DNA of 8,396 nt from Lysobacterales bacterium UBA2790 (lineage in GTDB: Bacteria; Pseudomonadota; Gammaproteobacteria; Xanthomonadales; Xanthomonadaceae): positions 2,051 to 10,446 of the forward strand of contig DEHW01000224.1 in NCBI GenBank assembly GCA_002352135.1, given 5' to 3'. Positions 1 through 4,305 of the stretch are shown piece by piece. The notes beneath the pieces were generated by a model. It ran no database searches. It was not told the DNA's origin and saw nothing but the letters and a program-made list of their open reading frames with translations. A program made the position numbers and the translations under genes. Every line of letters starts with the position of its first letter. Positions within the stretch are counted from its first letter, which is position 1.

Positions 1-110
1 GTCTCGCCAGTCCTTCCCTCTGGCTGAAGTCGACGCGACGTATCAAAACAAAGCGTGAAGCGCCATCAGATAAGACAACCGCAGAATCAAGCTGCGGACG
101 GCAACGCTTT
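1..110. other. Distal part of integron array, no gene recognised
   Basis: This stretch lies beyond the second attC in cassette reading direction (minus strand), so it should be the start of a third cassette. One minus-strand frame is free of stop codons from about 190 to the window edge, but it has no ATG and runs straight through the attC, so it is not called as a gene. The only minus-strand ATG, near 66, opens a reading frame of just seven codons. Either the third cassette gene starts beyond the window edge or this is non-coding cassette DNA. Confidence 0.25.
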
Positions 111-219
111 GCTTGACTGTGGGGAAGGTGCTTGTAGCCGTGGTAAGCAGCAGCGGCACGATGAAAGGTCAGGAAACACGATAGCAACCCCCGCTGTCCG
201 CTTCACCACATAGTTAGAT
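111..219 (-). repeat. Probable attC site of cassette 2 (long, degenerate)
   Basis: Read on the minus strand, an intact R'' box ATCTAAC (219-213) begins two bases after the stop codon of cassette gene 2. The far end has GTCAAGC (117-111), which would fit the R' consensus GTTRRRY except for one C. Just inside the boxes are imperfectly complementary arms: plus-strand TGTGGGGAAG (118-127) against CTTCACCACA (201-210), with one mismatch. The site is about 109 bp, longer than the first attC but within the known size range. The defective R' core suggests poor recombination. The R'' box and its placement are clear; the other end is less certain. Confidence 0.45.
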
Positions 220-221
220 GG

Positions 222-794
222 CTAGCGCGGAATTTCGCCGCCCACGACTGTACGAAATAGGTACGCCCCGGCCGACTCGATGTGCTTGGGCACCTCCTCA
301 GCCGTTGAGAAAAACTGGTGCTGAGTGCCCCGTATCCCCTCAAAGATCCATTCTCGCGTATCCAACCCGTGACCCCAACCGAAGTGGTAACGCGTCCAGA
401 ACTCTCCTTTCTGGAGCAGGCGACGAAATACTCTCAACTGTCGCCGGGAAAGGCGCTGGCTTGTTGCCTTGGCAACTAGGTTCGGCTCGGTCTCCCAAGG
501 CACTTCGTACGCCGTAGCGTCAGCACCACCATCTGGTAACACCTGGAGGTCAATCAAGACCGCTCTTGAGAAGGAAGGTACGATTTCAAATCGGTACCGC
601 TCAACACCAGTGCGAGTGTCGAGCGGCTCTAGCCCTACACGTTGCAGGTCCTCGGTGTACTGCTTGACGAAGTTTCCCTCGGCAGTGACGTCTGCCAAAC
701 GGGTCAGAAACTTCTGATCAGCCGCAAGAGAAGGGTCGCAAAGGCTTCCAATGCAAAGTGCGAAACAGAAGCGGCGGGCCAATTTCGCAGCCAT
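222..794 (-). CDS. Cassette gene 2: predicted exported protein, unknown function
   Basis: A 190-residue protein of no recognised family. It opens with a typical signal peptide: a basic stretch (KLARR, residues 4-8), a hydrophobic core (FCFALCIGSLC, 9-19) and a likely cleavage after SLAA near residue 25. The mature part is soluble-looking. A C-terminal stretch rich in aromatics and glycine (about 130-155: GEFWTRYHFGWGHGLD, then EWIFEGIRG) is reminiscent of uncharacterised exported proteins I recall from Xanthomonas-group cassettes, a weak memory-based link. The ATG is chosen because it overlaps the attC core (GTTAGATGG), as is usual for cassettes, and it abuts the TAG of the preceding ORF (TAGATG). 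There is no Shine-Dalgarno sequence upstream, so translation probably depends on ribosomes finishing gene 1. The stop is 2 bp from the next attC. G+C is visibly lower than in the flanking chromosome. Confidence 0.75.
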   Translation of the reverse strand: MAAKLARRFCFALCIGSLCDPSLAADQKFLTRLADVTAEGNFVKQYTEDLQRVGLEPLDTRTGVERYRFEIVPSFSRAVLIDLQVLPDGGADATAYEVPWETEPNLVAKATSQRLSRRQLRVFRRLLQKGEFWTRYHFGWGHGLDTREWIFEGIRGTQHQFFSTAEEVPKHIESAGAYLFRTVVGGEIPR

Positions 795-852
795 CTAACG
801 TCGAAGCTGAGCGGCCGGTTGGCGGAGGTCCGCTCCAGCGACCTGTTTGAGC
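793..852 (-). repeat. attC site of cassette 1 (60 bp)
   Basis: In cassette direction this runs from the R''-like GCTCAAAC (852-845) to a perfect R' box GTTAGAT (799-793). The inner arms, plus-strand 800-816 and 827-843, are imperfect inverted repeats. They pair as GTCG, CTG, AGCGG and CC (14 bp), interrupted by a 3-nt and two 1-nt unpaired positions, which is the bulged hairpin an integron integrase recognises in folded single-stranded attC. The loop is about 10 nt. Length, boxes, bulged pairing and position between two same-strand ORFs all agree. The crossover would fall after the G of GTTAGAT. Confidence 0.85.
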
Positions 853-1166
853 GCATGTGCACGCAACCTAGTGCCATCAGGATTCCTTGCATCTCCATCG
901 CGCCGAGTCGGATAGAACCGCTTCTTGTGCCCCAGCTCGTAGAACAGGATTCCGTGTATCCCCATGACTTCTGCCTTCCGTATCGGGCGCTGCCAGATGC
1001 GAGTGAAGACCTCATCCAATTTCCCTTCCGGACCCCGCGCGATGACTTCATCAATGAAGGCAATGTCCTGCCCAGGCAGAAAGACAAGGTCAAACTCGTC
1101 GTCGGTGGCGGCAAAGATGTCGTACACGCAGTTCTCTGCGCCGTCGATGACCTGGATGTTCTTCAT
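795..1166 (-). CDS. Cassette gene 1: small protein of unknown function
   Basis: A 123-residue soluble protein with no signal peptide or membrane segment. Clear features are an acidic, aromatic N-terminal half (YDIFAATDDEFDLVF, about 15-29), the segment MGIHGILFY (about 68-76) and a basic stretch KKRFYPTRRD (about 80-89). I believe similar short proteins occur in other integron cassettes, but no function is known to me. The ATG at 1166 is chosen because it lies 5 nt after the TAG inside the attI core GTTAG; the frame stays open further upstream only antisense to the integrase fragment. No Shine-Dalgarno sequence precedes it. About the last 18 residues are encoded by the attC itself, and the TAG stop is in the attC core. 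The natural conserved protein may therefore end near residue 105, with an attC-encoded tail. Confidence 0.75.
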   Translation of the reverse strand: MKNIQVIDGAENCVYDIFAATDDEFDLVFLPGQDIAFIDEVIARGPEGKLDEVFTRIWQRPIRKAEVMGIHGILFYELGHKKRFYPTRRDGDARNPDGTRLRAHALKQVAGADLRQPAAQLRR

Positions 1167-1171
1167 GCGCT

Positions 1172-1249
1172 CTAACGCAAATTCGACTGCACCGTCGGTG
1201 CAGCGTAAAAGGCGATCTTGCCGTGTAACATGACGTCTCCTTTCACCAT
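1172..1249 (-). CDS. Short leader ORF within attI (25 codons), ORF-11-like
   Basis: A 25-codon reading frame starts at ATG 1249 and ends in TAG 1174-1172, inside the core site GTTAG. It has an excellent Shine-Dalgarno sequence, GGAGG, 5 nt before the ATG. A second in-frame ATG at 1231 has its own GGAG, also 5 nt upstream, giving a 19-residue version. The stop is only 5 nt before the ATG of cassette gene 1, which has no ribosome site of its own. In class 1 integrons the short ORF-11 in attI1 raises translation of the first cassette gene in this way; the arrangement here is analogous, but the peptide sequence is unrelated as far as I can see. The product is probably unimportant and the act of translation the point. 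It has not been shown to be expressed. Confidence 0.6.
   Translation of the reverse strand: MVKGDVMLHGKIAFYAAPTVQSNLR
1187..1203. repeat. 17-bp perfect palindrome in the attI/leader region
   Basis: CTGCACCG, a central T, then CGGTGCAG: eight perfectly complementary bases on each side. It lies within the leader ORF, upstream of the integrase fragment, and between a possible weak -35 (TTCGAC, 1183-1188) and -10 (GTAAAA, 1205-1210) for the integrase. It could be an operator for the integrase promoter or an RNA hairpin in the cassette transcript. It resembles a LexA box (CTG, ten bases, CAG) but has eleven bases between the half sites, so LexA is not claimed. Confidence 0.5.
1237..1240 (-). promoter_or_regulatory. 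Shine-Dalgarno site 2 of the attI leader ORF
   Basis: AAAGGAG on the minus strand, with GGAG at 1240-1237, again five bases before an in-frame ATG (1231-1229). It provides a second entry point into the same short frame, 18 nt downstream of the first. Confidence 0.55.
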
Positions 1250-1254
1250 GAATA

Positions 1255-1259
1255 CCTCC
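1255..1259 (-). promoter_or_regulatory. Shine-Dalgarno site 1 of the attI leader ORF
   Basis: GGAGG on the minus strand (1259-1255), five bases (TATTC) before the ATG at 1249. It is a near-perfect match to the 16S rRNA anti-Shine-Dalgarno sequence and the first of only two strong ribosome sites upstream of the cassettes. Confidence 0.65.
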
Positions 1260-1314
1260 GTAGCGCAACCGCCGTGGCCGCTGGATCAGATGCCTGAAAC
1301 GCTGCACCTTCGGC

Positions 1315-1343
1315 ATTACAGCCTGCGCACCGAGCAAGGTTAC
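1315..1343 (-). promoter_or_regulatory. Candidate cassette promoter (Pc) inside intI
   Basis: On the minus strand, TGTAAT (1320-1315) matches the -10 consensus at five of six positions. GTAACC (1343-1338), 17 bases upstream, matches the -35 at three of six. Transcription would start near 1308 and give a leader of about 50 nt before the first Shine-Dalgarno site. Class 1 integrons also carry Pc within intI. The -35 is weak, so this is only a candidate. Confidence 0.3.
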
Positions 1344-1462
1344 ATCTACTGGACAAGACGTTTCATCTACTTTCACGGCAAGCAGCATCTCCGGAATTTG
1401 GGGCCGAGGGACGTGGAGGATTCCTGCCCTCCTTTGCGACTGAGTGCGGTGTTTCCCTGTCT

Positions 1463-1549
1463 GGTGCTGGAGATTGAGTGGTCTTGGCTGAGTGACGTCA
1501 GGATAAAGCCGCGTGTAGCCGGTGTCCTATGCCATGCCTCGCCAAACAC
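1463..1549. other. Junction between integron remnant and pdsS
   Basis: After integrase homology ends there are 87 bp without a recognisable gene before the stop codon of the kinase gene. The word TGAGTG occurs at 1441-1446, 1475-1480 and 1489-1494, and its complement CACTCA at 1547-1552 overlaps the kinase stop. Plus-strand 1475-1488 (TGAGTGGTCTTGGC) and 1541-1552 (GCCAAACACTCA) form an inverted repeat with a small bulge and a 52-nt loop. No T-tract follows, so a standard intrinsic terminator is not supported. TGACGTCA (1493-1500) is a perfect 8-bp palindrome. This is where the rest of intI was lost. Confidence 0.4.
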
Positions 1550-3520
1550 TCAGCGCTGCCGTGGCATGCCGCGCAGGTGCAGGGTGAAGCAGACGCCGGT
1601 ATTGCGGTTTTCGGCGGTGGCAAATCCGCCGTGCAGTTCGCAGACCAGTCTGACGATATGCAGGCCGAGTCCCAGATGCGGTGCGCGGCCGGCGTTTCGT
1701 TGTGCATTGCGCACGCTGACCAGTGAATCGAACAGACGTGCGGGATTGCCTTCCGGCAGTGGCGGGCCATCGTTGCAGACGGCCAGCAGAATGCGGTCGG
1801 CATGGCTGCTCAATTGAATCTGGATGTGGCCGCCGGGCGGACAGAATGAGCGGGCGTTGTCGACCAGTTTTTCCAGTGCCTGCACGATCAAATCGGGGGC
1901 GCCGTGAAATGGGCAGTGCGGCGGTAATTCCAGTCGCCACTGCAATCGCGCCGATTCCTCCAGCGCGGCCCAGCCTGCGGCGCATTGCCGCAGCATCGGT
2001 ACAAGGTCGAAATATTCCGCCTCGGCAGCGGCCATGGCGCGCTCGATGCGTGTGGCTTCGCTCATGGCGCGCAGCAACGAGGCCAACCGTGTGACGCCTT
2101 CCTGCGCGCGCTGCAGCCAGGTGCGGCTTTGTTCGTCGCGCGCCTGACTTTCGAGGTTGTCCAGCGAGGATCGCACCACCGCCAGCGGCGTATGCAACTC
2201 GTGCGACAGGCTGCCCGCCAGTGTGCGCAGATACTGCGTGTAGGCGTCGATCTCGTGCAGCAGGCGGGCAAAGCTGCGCGACAGATCGCCCAATTCATCG
2301 CTGCGCTGATCCACCACGAATGCCGACTCGGCACGCCCTTCGCGCAGCAAGGCCTGCTCGGCTTGTCGATGCAAGCGCCGGATACGCGCGCTCAGGTGGA
2401 TTGAATAGGCCACCAAGACCGCCGCCACCAACAGGGCTGCGGCAAGGGTTGACCACAGCAGTCGCGACCGCGCGCGATCCGCCAGCAACAGGGCATCGCT
2501 GCTGGACTGCAGGGCCAGCACGGCCAGCGTTTCGCCTCCCTCGGTGCGGATCGGTGTCCAGGTTTCCAACACCCATTGCCCGGCATCGCCAACTCGCCAG
2601 ACATGCTGCGACTGCCCCTGCAACAGTGATTGCCAACGCGGCTCTGCGGCCTCGCTTGATAACGATTCGCTTGACAGTGATTCGCCCGCCAAGACGTCCG
2701 CGCCCAAGGTCTCGCTCAGCCAGCGTCGCCACGCCGACACGGCCACTTCATCCGGCAGCGCGCCGGCCTCGGCGATGGTGCGTTGTTGCCGGTCGAACAC
2801 CCGGCCCAAACGCTGCGGCGGCAGCAGTCGCTGCAATGCGCTCGACAAGGTTTGCATGGGCAACATCAGGGGCTGCGCGATGCCACTGCCCACCTGGGTG
2901 CGGCGCATGCCATCGACATCGATGGCGGTCAGGCGGATCGCCTGTGCGGTCAATGCCGCGGGCAAAGCCAGTTCGAGCGCATAGCCGTCGGCGCGTTCCT
3001 GCCACGCGCCCTGCACGGTCGAGCCCTCCGTCGAACGGACATTCACCGGTCCCGAGGCCACGCGCGGAATCGCGAACGCATGCCAGGTGCCCTGCGATTG
3101 CACATCCAACTGCAGATGATCCGCCCAGGCGGCATCCGACCCGTTGCCCTGACTGCGCTCGGGCGTGGTATCGGTGACCTCGACCCACAGAAACAGCCGT
3201 TGCTGCTGTGCCTGCAGGCGCAACTGCAAGTGCCCTTGCGGGTCCAGCGATTGGGCGGCGGTTTGCTGATCCCAATCGGTGGCGAAGCCATCCAGGGTCG
3301 GTGCCGTCGCGCTCGGTCGCACGTACAAGCCGACACGCGAGGTCTCCAGCGCGGGCACGGTCATCGACAGCGCATCCGCCAAGGTGCGACTCACTTCGTG
3401 CTGACTCTGCTCCTGCCCTTCCCGCAGCAGGCGTTCCAACTCGCCCACGAACACCCAGGCAGCCCAAGGCAGCGAGAGTGCCGACAGGCCGAGCCACAGC
3501 AGTTGCGTGCCGAGCTTCAC
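1550..3520 (-). CDS. pdsS: Sensor histidine kinase, dedicated sortase system (PdsS) type
   Basis: A 656-residue membrane sensor kinase, partner of the regulator encoded just upstream (4-bp ATGA overlap). Order of parts: membrane segment 5-25; periplasmic region to about 355; membrane segment 356-373; HAMP 374-428; dimerisation/phosphoacceptor helix with SHELHTPL (phosphorylated His440); catalytic ATPase domain 505-652 with N box KLVDNARSF (551-559), G1 NDGPPLP (583-589), LFDSLVSVR (597-604) and G2 HLGLGLHIV (615-623). Residues 62-205 look like a CBM9 carbohydrate-binding fold: PTLDGFATDW (74-83), LFLWVEVTD, WADHLQLD, GAWQERADGYALELALP (171-187). The combination SLSHELHTPLAVVRSSLDNLE plus LFDSLVSVR plus PHLGLGLHIVRL is the signature I know from the proteobacterial dedicated sortase kinase family. 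The signal sensed is unknown. All catalytic boxes are intact. Assignment by recalled signature, not by search. Confidence 0.85.
   Translation of the reverse strand: MKLGTQLLWLGLSALSLPWAAWVFVGELERLLREGQEQSQHEVSRTLADALSMTVPALETSRVGLYVRPSATAPTLDGFATDWDQQTAAQSLDPQGHLQLRLQAQQQRLFLWVEVTDTTPERSQGNGSDAAWADHLQLDVQSQGTWHAFAIPRVASGPVNVRSTEGSTVQGAWQERADGYALELALPAALTAQAIRLTAIDVDGMRRTQVGSGIAQPLMLPMQTLSSALQRLLPPQRLGRVFDRQQRTIAEAGALPDEVAVSAWRRWLSETLGADVLAGESLSSESLSSEAAEPRWQSLLQGQSQHVWRVGDAGQWVLETWTPIRTEGGETLAVLALQSSSDALLLADRARSRLLWSTLAAALLVAAVLVAYSIHLSARIRRLHRQAEQALLREGRAESAFVVDQRSDELGDLSRSFARLLHEIDAYTQYLRTLAGSLSHELHTPLAVVRSSLDNLESQARDEQSRTWLQRAQEGVTRLASLLRAMSEATRIERAMAAAEAEYFDLVPMLRQCAAGWAALEESARLQWRLELPPHCPFHGAPDLIVQALEKLVDNARSFCPPGGHIQIQLSSHADRILLAVCNDGPPLPEGNPARLFDSLVSVRNAQRNAGRAPHLGLGLHIVRLVCELHGGFATAENRNTGVCFTLHLRGMPRQR
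2654..2683 (-). repeat. 15-bp tandem duplication in pdsS
   Basis: GCTTGATAACGATTC (2654-2668) is followed directly by GCTTGACAGTGATTC (2669-2683), 12 of 15 bases identical. It encodes SLSSESLSSE at residues 281-290 of the kinase, in the periplasmic linker after the CBM9-like domain. It looks like a small in-frame duplication in a tolerant linker. Confidence 0.6.
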
Positions 3521-4206
3521 GCGCGCCAGCGATATCCCGCGCCGTGCACGGTGTCGATCTCGTCGAACGCGGCATCCACGGCAAGAAACTTGCGCCGGAT
3601 TCGCTTGATGTGTGAGGTGACCGTGGCGTCGTCGACCAGCACGTGCGCGTCACGCATCAGTTGGTCGCGCGAACGCACGTGGCCGGGATGCCGCGCCATC
3701 GAATGCACCATCCAGAATTCGGTCACCGTCAGCGGGACTTCCTGCTCGTTCCAGCGCACCTGCATGCGCTCGACTTCCAGCGTCATGCCGCGCTGGCGGA
3801 TCACGGTGTCCTTCAAGGTTGGCTGCCGCAAGGCATCGAGACGCCGGAACAGCGCCGCCACACGAGTCGTCAACTGGGCGATGGAAATGTCCTTGCTCAG
3901 ATAGTCGTCCGCGCCCAGGCGTAGCCCGGAGATGACATCGAAATCCTCGTCGCGCGCCGACAGAAACAGGATCGGCAAGGTCGCCGATCTGGCCCGCAAC
4001 TCGCGGCACAACTCGAAGCCGCCTTCCGGCTCGTTGCCCAGACCGACATCGATGATCACCAGATCCGGCAAGCGCATCTCGAACGCGCGCTGCGCCTCGG
4101 GCCGATTGGCGTAGGCGCTGACCAGATAGCCGTAGCGATGCAGCGCATCGACATAGTTCGCCCGGATGGCGGGCTCGTCTTCAACCAGAGCGATGGTGCG
4201 GGACAT
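3517..4206 (-). CDS. pdsR: OmpR-type response regulator, dedicated sortase system (PdsR) type
   Basis: A 229-residue cytoplasmic DNA-binding response regulator. The receiver domain (1-120) has the acidic pair E9/D10, phosphoacceptor D53 in LVIIDVGLG, S83 in FLSARD and conserved K105 in DDYLSKD. The winged-helix DNA-binding domain (about 135-229) carries LTVTEFWMVHSMARHPGHV, the segment DDATVTSHIKRIRRKF and the closing GYRWRA. The inserted GLGNEPEGGFELCRELR and the TEFWMVH...HPGHV block are characteristic of the regulator of the proteobacterial dedicated sortase system, as I remember that family. The frame stays open 76 codons further upstream, but ATG 4206 is chosen because it starts MSRTIALVEDEP, the normal receiver N-terminus; a weak GGCGGA lies upstream. 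Its stop overlaps the kinase ATG by 4 bp, so the two are translationally coupled. Its targets, classically a sortase and its substrate, are not in this window. Confidence 0.87.
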   Translation of the reverse strand: MSRTIALVEDEPAIRANYVDALHRYGYLVSAYANRPEAQRAFEMRLPDLVIIDVGLGNEPEGGFELCRELRARSATLPILFLSARDEDFDVISGLRLGADDYLSKDISIAQLTTRVAALFRRLDALRQPTLKDTVIRQRGMTLEVERMQVRWNEQEVPLTVTEFWMVHSMARHPGHVRSRDQLMRDAHVLVDDATVTSHIKRIRRKFLAVDAAFDEIDTVHGAGYRWRA

Positions 4207-4305
4207 GGGAAATCCGCCAGAGTGATGCGGGTAGTCTACGTCGGTCCCAAGGTCACAATCACGTGCAATGGCCGTCGTCAACGCCGCCAGACGAGAGCAG
4301 GCGAC
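4207..4305. promoter_or_regulatory. Divergent intergenic region, pdsR / exported protein
   Basis: These 99 bp separate two divergent start codons and must hold the promoter of the pdsRS operon and probably that of the rightward gene. No convincing -35/-10 pair stands out; on the minus strand TTGACG occurs near 4281-4276 without a good -10. CCGCCAGA is repeated in the same orientation at 4214-4221 and 4284-4291, close to each start codon, and CACGTG lies centrally at 4259-4264. These could be regulator half sites, but eight-base matches can arise by chance here. Confidence 0.3.

Larger units (their letters stand above)
1171..1250 (-). other. Putative integron attI region
   Basis: This is the stretch between the start of the integrase fragment (1230 or 1248, plus strand) and cassette gene 1. 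On the minus strand it ends in GTTAGAG (1176-1170), which has the GTTRRR core but G instead of a pyrimidine at the last position. The crossover would be between 1176 and 1175. Location between divergent integrase and cassette is the definition of attI; the integrase binding repeats cannot be verified by eye, so the left limit is approximate. Confidence 0.6.
1230..1462 (+). pseudogene. intI: Integron integrase (IntI) fragment, truncated and frameshifted
   Basis: The first 63 codons from ATG 1230 carry the IntI N-terminal signature: LDQMPETL, HYSLRTEQGY (29-38), W..RFIYFHG (41-50) and LGPRDVE (57-63). These align with class 1 IntI1 segments such as LDQLRERI, HYSLRTEQAY, FIRFHG and SSEVEAFL. After GAG 1416-1418 one base appears to be missing: from 1421 the +1-shifted frame continues the homology as FLPSFATE..VSLS, then diverges near 1462 and stops at TGA 1475. 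Only the SAM-like N-terminal domain survives; the whole catalytic domain with the tyrosine-recombinase R-H-R-Y residues is gone, so the protein cannot recombine. ATG 1248 is an alternative start. The gene diverges from the cassettes, as usual for integrons. Confidence 0.88.

Noticed and set aside
1..190. Stop-free minus-strand frame at the left edge as a third cassette gene
   Set aside because: No ATG, runs through the second attC, and only about 60 codons long, which can occur by chance at this G+C.
218..517. Plus-strand ORF starting at the ATG created by GTTAGATGG near 213-220
   Set aside because: The start arises from symmetry of the attC box; the frame is antisense to cassette gene 2, which has a signal peptide and correct cassette orientation.
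642..1175. 177-codon plus-strand ORF spanning both cassettes and the attC
   Set aside because: Antisense and crosses a well-formed attC; inconsistent with cassette structure.
1187..1203. LexA (SOS) box upstream of intI
   Set aside because: The half sites CTG and CAG are separated by eleven bases, not ten, and the inner bases are not the usual T/A pattern.
1167..1388. Upstream extension of cassette gene 1 to position 1388
   Set aside because: This part is antisense to the integrase fragment and upstream of the attI core; the ATG at 1166 just after the core is the normal cassette start.
1475..1552. Intrinsic terminator for the pdsRS operon
   Set aside because: The inverted repeat has a 52-nt loop and no following T-tract on the relevant strand.
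2748..3653. 301-codon minus-strand frame overlapping pdsS in another frame
   Set aside because: Arg/Ala/Gly-rich alternative frame of the kinase gene; no motif, and the kinase frame is intact.
2783..3904. 373-codon plus-strand frame opposite pdsS/pdsR
   Set aside because: Antisense shadow of two genes with intact catalytic motifs; low-complexity translation and no recognisable domain.
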